Origin: Macrotis lagotis
Lineage: Eukaryota > Chordata > Mammalia > Peramelemorphia > Peramelidae
Assembly (NCBI RefSeq): GCF_037893015.1
Contig: NC_133666.1
Span: 164,061,611-164,125,610, forward strand
Direction of reading: 5' to 3'
Length of the DNA stretch: 64,000 nt
A program made the position numbers and the translations under genes. Below, piece after piece: positions 47,841 to 58,539 of the stretch; positions within the stretch are counted from its first letter, which is position 1, and the number at the start of each line of letters is the position of its first letter. Under the pieces are notes generated by a model. It was given only the letters and a program-made list of their open reading frames with translations, was not told where the DNA came from and searched no databases.

Positions 47841-48094
47841 GCCTTCTGATCATCGTAGGGATCCTTGGAGTTGCTCCATCTGAAGGAAATCCGACATGGG
47901 GAATACTCCGAGTTATTCCCTCTCCCCTTCCAGTAGCACAGAACTCCCCGATCTACCCTCGCCTGCTAGTGACCAATACATCGATGGGGCTCCCTTCTGC
48001 CTCGGTGGGGCCCCACATGTGTGGCCACAGGGGAAGACATCGAGGATCCCATACCATGGAGGGATTGCCAGATGGCGGGAGGATACCCCCTTGA
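47840..48094 (+). pseudogene. env: env fragment: leader and start of surface subunit
   Basis: A frame open from the putative splice acceptor encodes a hydrophobic leader core ('GLLIIVGILGVAPSEG') followed by about 65 residues unlike any domain I recognise, and stops at TGA 48,092-48,094. No ATG lies in this frame between the preceding pol stop and the hydrophobic core, except one at 47,798 that meets a stop after six codons. Initiation would therefore need a spliced upstream exon, or the start has been lost. The bulk of the surface and transmembrane subunits is deleted after about 48,050. Assignment to env rests on position and on the leader. Confidence 0.6.
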
Positions 48095-48100
48095 GGGTGA

Positions 48101-48190
48101 ACAAGGACGCTGATTCTGGGAATCACCCTACTTGTTGTCTGTTTCTGCCGCCTAGCTAGGCGACAGAGGGGCTATATGCTTCTTACTTAG
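48101..48190 (+). pseudogene. env: env fragment: membrane span and cytoplasmic tail
   Basis: In the frame ending at TAG 48,188-48,190, a hydrophobic span ('TLILGITLLVVCFC') is followed by a short basic tail ('RLARRQRGYMLLT'), the usual end of a retroviral transmembrane subunit. It shares the frame of the leader fragment but two stops (48,092 and 48,098) separate them. The fusion peptide and heptad regions are missing, so no fusion-competent product can come from this copy. Confidence 0.7.
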
Positions 48191-48219
48191 AAAGCCTTCA
48201 TGGCCATGGAGACGGGGGA

Positions 48220-48568
48220 GGATCCCCAAGTCTGGCTAGCCGCCATGCATGACGTGTGACACCTAGGGGTAAGACGAGGTAAACCCCAAGACGGGCAACT
48301 TCTCCTGACCCAGCCACCTAAGACGGGCAAGGTCCTGGGTTGAAGGAGATGACCTAAGACAGGGTTCCTCGCCCCCGGCGGATCCCCAAGTCTGGCTAGC
48401 CGCCATGCATGACATGTGACACCTAGGGGTAAGACGAGGTAAACCCCAAGACGGGCAACTTCTCCTGACCCAGCCACCTAAGACAGGCCCTGAGGGTGTC
48501 GGGCGCCTAGGACGGGCAAGGTCCTGGGTTGAAGGAGATGACCTAAGACAGGGTTCCTCGCCCCCGGC
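48220..48568 (+). repeat. Tandemly duplicated CTE-like RNA element
   Basis: Copy 1 is 48,220-48,379 (160 bp) and copy 2 is 48,380-48,568 (189 bp); both start 'ggatccccaagtctggctag'. Copy 2 keeps about 29 extra bases near 48,485-48,513. Short motifs recur: CCTAAGACAGG at 48,353, 48,477 and 48,542, and AAGACGGGCAA-type at 48,288, 48,320 and 48,448. In the type-D simian retrovirus constitutive transport element, similar motifs (CCUAAGACAGG and GACGGGUAA) form the two NXF1/TAP-binding loops, and that element lies in the same place, between env and the 3' LTR. Nuclear export function is inferred. Confidence 0.75.
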
Positions 48569-48647
48569 TATCAGAGGCCAGTAGAAATGACACCGCTTAA
48601 GGCTAACCTCAGCACCGCTTAAGGTCACACCAAGTGATAACCTTGTA

Positions 48648-48664
48648 AAACAGAAAGGGGGAGA
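48648..48664 (+). promoter_or_regulatory. 3' polypurine tract
   Basis: 'aaacagaaagggggaga' abuts the TG of the 3' LTR; it primes plus-strand synthesis in retroviruses. Confidence 0.92.
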
Positions 48665-48998
48665 TGTTGGGGGCGGGGGGAAGAGGCTTGGCGGTCGCTT
48701 AGAGGGGGAAACATAATCACCTTATAAGGGAATGTTACAGAACTCGGCCCCTCATTGAGTAAGAGTTCATGGGAGGGAGGACAGAGGGGATAAAAGGGTC
48801 TGCTGAGAGGTTGGGGGAAGCGGGAATGTGATCACAGAAGAATAAAGACTCATGACCCACCTCAGGCGCTCTGTCTGGTTCTTCCCCCATCAAAGAGTGG
48901 GGGCCGGAGGTACCCCCGAAGACTCACCACGCGTTGGACTGGTGAGTAAGAGGACGGACTAGCATTAAGAAGCCGGCGTTGTAAATAAAAACCCGGCA
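48665..48998 (+). repeat. 3' LTR
   Basis: 334 bp, identical to the 5' LTR except for one extra C in a C-run near 48,915. It ends CCCGGCA and is followed by the CCTATC target copy at 48,999-49,004. Confidence 0.95.
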
Positions 48999-49004
48999 CC
49001 TATC

Positions 49005-50720
49005 CTTTAGTTTCATTCTGTTAAATTATTTTTACCCTCTAATTTTCCTTAGAGAAGTAACATTCTAAAGAATTGGAATTGTTACATCTTCCCACTTAGG
49101 GAACAACAATTATTTAAAATAATTTTGTTTCTTCAGTCCCCTTTTTATTTACCTTTTTTTATGTAACTCTTCAGTCATGAATTCTATGTTCATTTCTGGT
49201 CTTTGTGAGAGGAAGTTCTGAAATTTCTGTATTTCAATGAACATTCATCATTTCCCCTGACAGTATATGTTGAATTTTGCAGGTTAGTCATTCTGGATTG
49301 TAATCCCAGATCCTTAACCTTCTGAAATATGCTATTCCAGTTCTTCTGATCCTTTATGTTGAGGCTGATAGATCCTCTGTAAGTCTGATTGTGGTCCCTT
49401 TGTATTTGAATTGTTTTATTTTTGCTGTTTGCAATATACTCTCTTTTATTTGAAGGTTCTGGAAATTGGCTATTACAGCTCTTAGAGTTTTTATCCTAGG
49501 GTCTCTTTTGGGAGGGGTTCTGTAGATTCTTTTAATTATTAATTTTTATCTTGCTCTAGTAGATTGGGGCACTTTTCTCTTAACATTTCCTGCATGATGC
49601 TTTCCTGGTTCTTCTGTTGTTTCAGGCGTTCTAGTAGCCCAATGATTCCTAGACTGTCTCTCCTGGATCTGTTTTCCCAGTGATTTGTTTTCCCTAGAAG
49701 GTACTTTACATTTTCTTCAACTTTTTCACCCTTTTTATTTTGTTTGATGGAATCTTGCAGTCTTGTGGAGTCATTAGTTTCTAACTGTTCAAATTCTAAT
49801 TTTTAGGATTTTAGTTCTTTAGTTATCTTCTGTGTTGTTCTTTTTTCTAGCTAATTATTTTTACTTTTAATGAAGTTGATTTCTTTGGTCAACATATCAC
49901 AATTTTCCTGCATGACTTTCTTTTCTTTTTTCCATTTTTCTTCTTCCTCTTTTCTTTGGTTTTTAAATTCTTTTTTAATCTCTTTGATGTCTTTTGTATT
50001 TGAGTCCAATTTATAGACTGTTTTGATATTTCTCCAGTGAGTAATTTTTCACTGATTTCTTCTTCAGAAATGGCATTCCTGTCATCTTTATCTGTGAAGT
50101 ACTTTTCTATAGTGAGTGCTTTTTTAGCTTTTTTGTTCATTTTTGTTTTTTTAGTTCTGCTCCTGGAGTATATGGAATATAGATTCAAGCTATTATTTTA
50201 CTGGGGTTGGGGTCTGATCCCTGGCTCATTGTTGGCCATGATGTTGTCTATGCAGGCCAGGCCTTGCCTTTGCAGAGGTTTTTTGCTCATTTATGTCCAG
50301 GTTCTGACTTAACAGAAGATTATTCTCTACCCATTCCTGTCTTTTACTCTGGTGCTCTCAGGGTTCAGACTTTGTTTGGGGTTGTGCTCCTCCATGCTGG
50401 TTTGCTATCTTGCTGCCAGGACTTCTGTTGTTATTAAGTTGTCTGGACTTGGATTACACTGTGGCTAAAAGCCTCCAACTGGCTTTCTCTGCTCTACCAC
50501 CTCTTGGACTTTACTTCCCCTTTGCCCTCAAAGAGACAAACCTTCACTGAAACTCCTCCATGATGCCTATAATTGAAAACTTATATGAATCTTCTCTTCC
50601 TTGGTGGGATCTAGAAGGTGGATGTCAGTGTAGAAGCTTCATTTATCTTTGGTAAGGAGAGGCTCTGGGTGCATGTTAGCTTTGTGCTGCCATCTTGGCT
50701 TTGCCCCAGAAGTCCATGGA
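49005..50720 (-). pseudogene. L1 ORF1 and 5' UTR relic, minus strand
   Basis: Continuation of the split L1 beyond the provirus. The ORF1 start is readable at 49,889-50,188 on the minus strand ('KKAKKALTIEKYFTDKDDRN', followed by a lysine-rich stretch). ORF1 C-terminal sequence lies at about 49,100-49,500 and coiled-coil sequence at 49,680-50,000. The 5' UTR reaches the head at about 50,700. It is broken by several stops. Confidence 0.7.
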
Positions 50721-50733
50721 AGTACCTACTTCC

Positions 50734-52362
50734 CATGATCATTTTGAGTACAAATTGAAATAAATTTGACAAACACTTTATAAACTTTAAAGAGCTATGA
50801 AAAGACTAGTTTTTTTTTTTTCTGGAGAAGTTTAAGTGATTTTGGACAACCCTCATTTAGAAATTGATGAGGGCACAATAGAACCTCTGAGTATTAAATT
50901 TTCACATAGCTAAAAAAATTATCTGTAAGGACACAGAGTGATAGTATCAGAGTATATTCGAGATGAGAATGTTGAGGGGGTAATTAGAATATAATTTAGA
51001 ATATGAAAGGGTTTGCATTGGTAGAAAAGATTTGTTCTATATGAAATGAAAATATTTTTATAAAAAGGTTCTTTAGCTAGAATCAAGCTTATTAAGTAAG
51101 TTATCAGGGGAAGTGTATCTAAACATGGTTGAACTAAACTTTATTTCCTTGTAGTCCAAAATGGTTACATTGAATACATTAAAAAAACTTCCTTCCTAAA
51201 ATTGAATCATACTAGTAGAAGGAAACTGCTAAATCTATATCTTTAATAAAAGTCTATAAATGAGCTACAGGTATTTAAGTGAACACACATTACATCTTGT
51301 AATAGCGGGTGAACAAAAAAGATTTTATATTCCTTTGTGATTCATTGTTTATGATGGTAAAAGAAATAGAAGTGAGAGAGGACAGAAAAATAGAGAAAAT
51401 ATTTATCACTAAAGCTCACAAGATAAAACTGGAATGGAATTGTAATCCAGAACAAAGAGAAGTAGCAGCAATAAACATTCTGGAATTTTTTAATCCTACT
51501 AATTTTTAAGTAGAGAAAAGATACTCTATACTTTTTATAAGGTACATTTCCAGGATAATCATAACCATTATATTAAGTACCTTAAACAGCACTTAAAATT
51601 TAGTGGTATTATCCTTGTCTAGATGAATCTACATAATTTTAAATATATATTTAGAACTCAATTGAATAAAAAGAAGCTTAGATTCCATTAAATCAGAAGC
51701 CATCAAGGCAAATAGAAATTGGCCTCAGAAAAAGGAAACTTACTGGGAGAGGTAGTAGGAAGGAGGGTGGAAGGAAATTTTGCAGCTAAAAATATACATG
51801 TACATGTGCATATGGATGAAATAAACAAACAAACAAACAAACAAACAAACAAACAAACAAATAAATAAATAAATAGACAATGATTTAAATGACAGTGAGG
51901 AAGGAAACTAGCCTATGTTGTTTAATGTTTGTGTCTTTACAATGCTCATATTAGTCACCAAATAAAGAAGACTAATGGGAAAAATATATCATTGACTTCA
52001 GTGGGGAAACTTCATAGGCTATACTACAATTTTCTTCTCCTTTATATCAGAATAATATCATCTTTTTGCTATTTCTAAAGTTTTTACACTAATAATTAGT
52101 ACTCATAAGCCCTTTACCATTGAGTTGTGACAACAGTGGGTGTGGTGGATTTTAGTGATTTAATTATCACTGTGATCACTACTACACAGAAAGCTTTGAC
52201 CTTTTTATAGAATTAGATTATTATATTGCTTAGATTTTTGTAAGGACAAAATAACCTCTTTATTGAAAACTTATAGTTTATATTAAATATTACAAACACA
52301 TCACTTAACATTATTATATTATGCCCATAAGGTATTTGAGGAATAGGTTCTAGGACTTTAAA
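50734..52362. other. Intergenic with AAAC microsatellite
   Basis: An AAAC tetranucleotide run at about 51,822-51,862 passes into AAAT to about 51,875. No gene was recognised. Confidence 0.55.
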
Positions 52363-52490
52363 ATAGTAATGCTGGCATGAATGTTTCCATCCTTGGAGGC
52401 AATTATTGATAGTTTGATTTTTCTTTTGTTCCTCAATTTATATCAACTACATTTCTGGGGAGTGTTCCCTGGGTCTACTATAGTACTTGA
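52363..52490 (+). repeat. First copy of a diverged local duplication
   Basis: Starts 'aatagtaatgctggcatgaa' and contains 'gtttccatccttggaggcaa' and 'gttcctcaatttat'. It is clearly related to 53,011-53,145. Both are followed by a 'tagagct.gaaaggattt'-like stretch common in MIR-era repeats. Confidence 0.7.
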
Positions 52491-53010
52491 TAAAAATAAT
52501 TAATTCAATAGTTTAATGAAATTTAGAGCTGGAAAGGATTTTAGATTTCATCTAATCCAACCCTTCATTTTGTTCATTAACTGTGATCCTCCTGTGAAGC
52601 ATGAATGCAGATGGTGCTGTGCTCTGTCCACACACAGAATGTGTTTTGACTGGGACACTTCTCAAAGAAAAGTAAGTCTTTATTTTGGCCATGCCTAAAG
52701 GTGGCATGTAGTCAATGCTAAAGGAACAAAACCATGATGGTCCCTTCTAGTCCTCATCCACCACTACCCTACTGAACCAAACTATGTCAGAAAAACTAAC
52801 AATTGAACCAGGATAAAATGCCTAAATGGAGGACGCCAAGGACACTGCCTCTGTATATATGTTACTTGGCTTTCTCTTTCTCTTTAGGACTTCCTATGAG
52901 TGGAAGAGAAGACTGTTCAAATGAATGTTTCTTATAAGAGGTCACTAGAGCACAAGCCCATGCCTATGACCTTGACTATTTGTACTGCCATGTATTTTTT
53001 TCTTTGATGA

Positions 53011-53145
53011 AATAGTAATGCTGATATGGGTGTTTCCATCCTTGGAGGCAATAGTGATAGAGAGTTTGATTGTTCTTTAGTTCCTCAATTTATGCCAGGT
53101 ACATTTCTGGGGCAGTGTTCCTAATGTCTACTGTAATACTTGATG
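53011..53145 (+). repeat. Second copy of the diverged local duplication
   Basis: Starts 'aatagtaatgctgatatggg' and shares 'gtttccatccttggaggcaa' and 'gttcctcaatttat' with 52,363-52,490 in the same order and orientation, about 650 bp away. Confidence 0.7.
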
Positions 53146-53249
53146 GAAGAGAAAATGACCATTGAAGATATAAAAGAATCTAGTCCCTTGAATGATTTAT
53201 GACACAACATAGAGCTTGAAAGGCAGTTCAGAGGTGAGGTAGATTTTGA

Positions 53250-53773
53250 AATCATCATACACAGCAGTCTAAAAAATGTTTTATAAATATAATTTAACCA
53301 GGAAAATATGTTTGTGCTTAAGTCTTTGTCAATGCATTTGTTGGGTTACTTCTGAATTCCTGGACTTTGAGATCCTAGCCTTAGTGTGAATCCATCCCCC
53401 TTCTCCACTGCCTTTCAATTCCCTTTTGTGTATTATCTTCCCTAATTAGAGTTCCTTGAGAACAGTGTCTGTTTTTTTTCTTCTTCCTATATTTTCCCCT
53501 CCAGCATTTAGCACAATCCCTGTATATGGTCAGTGATACTTATCAAATTAAATACTTATCATTTCATATTATGTAGAAGAAATAAAGACTTGAGCTATAC
53601 ACATCATCATTATTGTTGTTGTTATTAATACTGGTAAAGAAAATTAACTTGAATTCTCTTTTCAGAGGCCAGATTCCCCAAGAGCTTGAAACTATATTAG
53701 TCCAGAGTGAAATATTCTTTGAAAGGAAGAAAGCAAGCATCCCAGACCCCTCCAACCTAGCAGAATTTCTATA

Positions 53774-53840
<67 letters not shown>

Positions 53841-55485
53841 TATATCATATCCCCCAACCACTATTTTGCTTCAATATACTACTCTGTGGGAAAGCTACTC
53901 AATACTGTTTGCTTCTCCACTCACTGAATCTTTCTTCCTTAGATTAGTGAAGAGTTTAAATATGATCACATTGTGAAGAAAATAATAAATAAAATATTAA
54001 AGTTTTCATTGTGAAGAAAATAATAAGAATAATAAAGAAGTATCAAGAAAATTTTAGGGAGTAAAAGGAAAATCAGAGTCACTTTTGATTATATGCTATA
54101 AAATACATACAATTATCATATTTTATATATAGTATATGTATATAACTGTCTTTAAAAATATATTCTTATATATATTATACATTAATAAATATACATAAAT
54201 GTATATATATATGCATATAAAAATTAGAAAACTGGGAGATTGTATAGCTATTGTGAAGTAACCTGCCTCAGATTGGTCTGGTGGCTCCCCCAGAAACATC
54301 CAGGAACTCCAGAATGAAATGTGCCAAAAAATCTCACATTTTAAGAAATATAATTTTAGTCATTAGTACTTGAACAATAATAACATTTATTGCACTAAAG
54401 GATTAGAAAACCTGCCCTGTCTTTCTCCACAAAGGGACTCCTCTTTACTCCACACTCATGAACAGAGCTTGGATTGCCTTGGGGCAGTCTGACCCAAAAA
54501 TCAAATGAGATTGTTTTATCACACTCTTTAGATCTTTTTAGCAACTAGCCTATAGACTTGGGATGGTTTCTTAAACTTTAGATTTTTATATTATAATCTT
54601 TCCAATCTCTCCAAAAGTAAAATACTCAATGCATAATGTTGATCAGGTATAGAATGGCTATTCATTTCTTCCTCTTACACACATTTTTTTTTCTAAGTAC
54701 ACAAACTGATCATGCATAAACAAAAATTTAAAACAAGTTATAGAAAGTATAACTAGAGTTATAGTCTCGCAGAAAATTAAGATTTGAACATCAGAGCATG
54801 AAACAGCTTGTAAAGCTAGCAAATAAGCATTTTACATTACAACTTGGCTTTATGTGGACTAAAGAATTCACTTTATGTCTATATCTTTTAACAACCTAAA
54901 CTAGGGCTTGGGCTCATCTTCTAGGTAGTGGTAGTATTCTCTTCTAAAGGTATGTCTCTCAAACTCAACAGTGGACTAGGAACTCTGGAACACTAGAACT
55001 CAGGAGATAGGCTAAAATAAAGAGTTAAACACATCCACATAAAGATTATATTTTAGTCATTTATAACCAGGAGAGAAGCATAAAGTAGGAGAGACAAGAA
55101 ATTTACCATTTTGTAGATCACTTGACATAGAAATCCTAATTGTTTTTTCTGGGATAGTTTAGAAGAATTTCATTTTCATGGAATACATTTCAGAATGGAA
55201 TGATGTTATTCTATGGAGCATCTGATTAGCTCTCCTGGAAATATCCAGGAACTCCAGAAATACTTTGATTCAAATGTAAAAGGGTGCAATGTTTTGCAAT
55301 CAATCAATCAGCACCATATTTGATGTGCCATGCACTGTGCTAAGAGGAGTAGAAAGAAAAAAGAAGCAAGTGATAAACCATCAGGACTTTTCAATCTAAT
55401 GGAGAAGACAACAGGAAGACTAATAAAAAACAAAATGAATTTTATACAGGATAACTAGGGGAAAAATAACAGTGGGGAGGCTCTA
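53250..55485. other. Intergenic with a long TA microsatellite
   Basis: A TA run with a few interruptions lies at 53,777-53,846. 54,264-54,320 and 55,215-55,270 share 'atccaggaactccaga' in similar surroundings, possibly two copies of an unknown repeat. About 55,305-55,420 is an ancient interspersed repeat with a 'gcactgtgctaag' core. No gene was found. Confidence 0.5.
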
Positions 55486-55580
55486 TAAATAAAAATAAAA
55501 ATAAAATATAATAAAATAAATAAAATAAAATGAAATGAAATGAAACGAAACGAAATGAAATGAAATGAAATGAAATGAGA
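55486..55580. repeat. AAATA / AAATG / AAACG pentanucleotide tract
   Basis: (AAATA)n grades into (AAATG)n with two AAACG units near 55,544-55,552. Confidence 0.9.
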
Positions 55581-56560
55581 GGTTGGGAAAGACTTCTAGT
55601 TAAAGGTGGGGTTTTAATTGGGAATTAAAGAAAACCAGAAGAAAAGCTGGAAGAACAGAAGAATGAGAGTATTCTAGGCATGGGAAGATAGAGGAAATAT
55701 TCATAGTCAAAAGATGGAGTGTCTTGTTCCTCAAACAGTCAGGAGTCCAGTATCACTGGATTGAAGAATACATGCTGGGAAATACGGTGTAAGAAGAGTG
55801 AAACAAATATTTTAAATGACAAAGAAATCATTTAGTATTTGATCCTGGGGCAATAGGGAGACATAGGAGTTTACTGAGTTTTCAGCATGACCTATAGTTT
55901 AGGAAAATCACTTAGGTGGATTGTGCTGGGGAGAAATTTAAGGTGGGAAAACTCACCAAAAGTATTTTTTTCATGACACATCAGGATAAAAATGTGAAGC
56001 ATTATTGAAGGATTTCTTTTTTTTAAAGCACATAATATAATAAATGTGAAAAAGAAATTAAATATGAAAAGTGGTGATGAAGGATTAGATTTGAAACCCT
56101 ATTGACCAAACCCTTCAGAATTTTTATGTCAGTTGATATATTCTGTGGTACAAAATAATGGAATGAAAGAGTTCACAAAAATATCTTGGAAAGATAAAGG
56201 TTAGAGTTGAATGTACATTTTAGTCTAATCAAATTAAAGCAAGAATAATGAAAGAAAATATTATAAGTGACTGTAATGCCAGTACTCATTAAGTTCTGGT
56301 TTAATGTTGGGATGAAATGACACATATAATAAAAGTAGATTAGTTTTGCTTTTGTTTAGTAAGTACATGCAACAAGGCTACAATGATTCTTAGTTTCCTC
56401 ATCTCCATATAGGAAATCAACCATCTAATCATTAGGGCAGTATATGATGAGGAATCCATCAGTTCAATTTTTTTTTCAATCATTTCTTGCTTCTTATGAA
56501 CCATTTGGGTTTTCTTGAAAAAGATACAAGAGTTATTTGTCACTTCTTTCTCTAGTTCTT
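55581..56560. other. Intergenic, nothing recognised
   Basis: No gene or repeat was recognised. Confidence 0.45.
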
Positions 56561-56564
56561 TTGC

Positions 56565-56690
56565 AGATATTGGAAAGTGATGATAATAGAATTAAGTGAC
56601 TTGTCCACACAACTAGAAATTGTCTGAGGCCAGATATGAATTCAGGAAGATATTTTTTTTGACTACAATATGACTTTGCCATCTAACTCT
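56565..56690 (-). mobile_element. MIR-type SINE fragment, antisense
   Basis: 'attaagtgacttgtccacac', 'ctagaaattgtctgaggcca' and 'gatatgaattcaggaag' in antisense MIR order. Confidence 0.7.
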
Positions 56691-57019
56691 CCTATGGTAT
56701 AGAATGTGATAACTCAAAAGAATTTTAGAAATTTACCAAATCAGAGGCACCCTGAATGTATGTGAATTTAGGGTACTAAGAACTGATTTAGGAAAAGAGA
56801 CAAATTGGGCTGTGGACCATATACTCACTGATTTAGTGATGCTAGTTTCTTTGCTGTTCCACAAACAAGACATTCCATCTCTTGAATTCTGACATTTCCC
56901 TGGATGTTCTCCATGCCTGGAATATTCTAGCTCTTCCACTTCAGCAACTGATCTCTCTGGTTTTCTTTAAGCCCAAACTAAAATCCTGATAACTGATATC
57001 AAAGTAAATTAAGGAAAAT

Positions 57020-58330
57020 GGATTATGTTACCTCAGATTTTGGATGAGTTTATTACCAAACAAGAAATAAACAGTATCAAAGGATAGAAAATGTATAATT
57101 TTGATTACATCAAATTGCATAGATTTTACACAAACAAAAATAATCCTGTCCAAATTAGAAGGTAAATAACCTTGGGAAAGTCTCTTAGTCCCACTGCCTT
57201 GCAAAAACAAATAAAAAAATAGAAGAGAGGCAGCTAGGTGGCACAATAAACAAGGCAGAGGCCCTGGAGCCAGGAGGTTCTGAGTTCAAATTCAGCCTCA
57301 GATACTTACTAATTACCTAGCTTTGTAACTTTTGACAAGTCACATAACCCCATTGCCTTGCCAGGGGAAAAAAAACACCTAAAAACAATTAGAAGGGAAA
57401 TAGGAAAGGGAGAAAACTACAGCATTTTTTTTCCTGATAAAGGCCTTATTTGTCAAATACATAGAAAACTGACTCAAATTGATAAAAATATAAATAATTC
57501 CCCAATTGATAAGGGATCAAAATCCAGTTTTCATATAAAGAAATCAAAAGATATCTATAATCATCTGAAAAATGCTCTAAATTGTTATTGATCAAAGAAA
57601 TAAAATTAAAAGAACTCTAAGGTACCACTTCATATTATTAAATGGCTAAGATGACAGTAAAAGAAAATGATAAATGTTGGAGGGAATATAGGAAAATGTA
57701 GCCATGAATGCATGGTTGGCAAAGTTATCAACTTATTTAATTATTTAATTATTCTAGAAAGAAATTAAAAACTATGCCCAAAGAAATATAAATTTGTTCA
57801 TTCCCTTTTATTTGACAACACTACTACTAGATCAACAGAAAGATCAAAGAAAAGAGAAAAGAACCTCTTTTTGTAAATGTAATTGCTCTCTTTATGATAG
57901 AAAATATTTGGAAATTGAGGGGAAGTCTCTTAATTAGGGAATGACTGGAAGTCATTTAGATTATCTAAATGTAATACTATTGTACTGTAAGAAATAACAA
58001 GCAAGATGCTTTCATAAAAACCTGAAAAGATTTACAGGAACTGATTCAAAGTAAAATAAACAGAACTGATAAATACCATATAAAATAATAGCAATATTAT
58101 ATGACCTAGTTATTCTCAGAAGTACCTTGATCTGAAGGATTGAAGATAAAAAAATACTACCTCCTTCTAGAGAAAGAGTTAGTATAGTCTTACTGCAGAT
58201 TGAAGTATAGCTTTTTGATATTTTTTATTCTTGGTTATTGTTTTATGTTTCTGTTTTCTTTTGTAACCTGGCTAATATGGAAATATTTTGTTTCACTTTA
58301 CATATATAATCCATATCAAATTGCCTGCTT
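57020..58330 (+). mobile_element. 5'-truncated L1 with SINE insertions
   Basis: ORF2 C-terminal sequence from about 57,045 ('aaacaagaaataaacagtat'), interrupted by SINE sequence, resumes at about 57,390 and runs to the 3' UTR near 58,320 (for example 'ttccccaattgataagggat' at 57,498). No open frame is preserved beyond 77 residues (57,358-57,591). Confidence 0.65.
57167..57376 (+). mobile_element. One and a half tRNA-derived SINEs
   Basis: 57,167-57,215 is the 3' end of one SINE ('accttgggaaagtctcttag', then an A-rich tail). 57,226-57,376 is a complete second copy ('gaggcagctaggtggcacaa', 'tgagttcaaattcagcctca', 'cattgccttgc'). Confidence 0.8.
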
Positions 58331-58539
58331 TCTCACGAAGTAGAAGATGGAAAAAAGAGAAAAATTTAAAAGCAATGAATGCTATTTTTTTTAGCTTTTG
58401 TTTACATGAAACAGAGAAAAACGTGGAAGGATGTCATCCTAGAGAGGAGATTGCAGGGAAAATGGAAAGGAGAACAATGATAATGAGTATAGAGGGTAGA
58501 ATAAGACTGAATTTGGGATGCAGAAAAATTTCTATCATC

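Larger units (their letters stand above)
43960..48998 (+). mobile_element. Class II (betaretrovirus/IAP-like) endogenous retrovirus, internally deleted, recent
   Basis: A complete two-LTR provirus of about 5.04 kb inserted into an antisense L1. The 6-bp target duplication CCTATC lies at 43,954-43,959 and 48,999-49,004; six base pairs is typical of class II elements. The order is 5' LTR, tRNA-Phe primer site, leader, gag-pro, truncated pol (reverse transcriptase head and integrase tail), env remnants, a tandem CTE-like region, polypurine tract and 3' LTR. Two CCHC zinc knuckles in Gag fit class II. The LTRs differ by one indel, so the insertion is young unless gene conversion has homogenised them. 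pol lacks the reverse transcriptase active-site box, RNase H and the integrase core. env lacks nearly all of the surface and transmembrane domains. It cannot be autonomous. GC content is visibly higher than in the host flanks. Confidence 0.95.
38970..50720 (-). mobile_element. Full-length minus-strand L1, split by later insertions
   Basis: The 3' end is at about 38,970 and the 5' head (reverse complement of 'gccatcttggctttgcccca') at about 50,690-50,720. 'agtacctgcttcc' (38,957-38,969) and 'agtacctacttcc' (50,721-50,733) form a 13-bp target duplication with one mismatch. Minus-strand ORF2 pieces include the C-terminus at 40,447-40,889, reverse transcriptase at 41,222-41,512, and endonuclease at 43,470-43,694. 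ORF1 pieces lie at 49,889-50,188. Later insertions are an L1 fragment (41,720-42,209), a half SINE (42,290-42,375), a SINE (42,539-42,693) and the provirus (43,960-48,998). Removing these leaves roughly 6 kb, normal for L1. Confidence 0.85.

Noticed and set aside
48220-48568. CRISPR-like array
   Set aside because: Only two long units, in a vertebrate retroviral context, with no spacer organisation.
48187-48628. Two long minus-strand frames over the region before the 3' LTR
   Set aside because: They repeat internally because the DNA is a tandem duplication. The plus-strand RNA element explains the sequence better.
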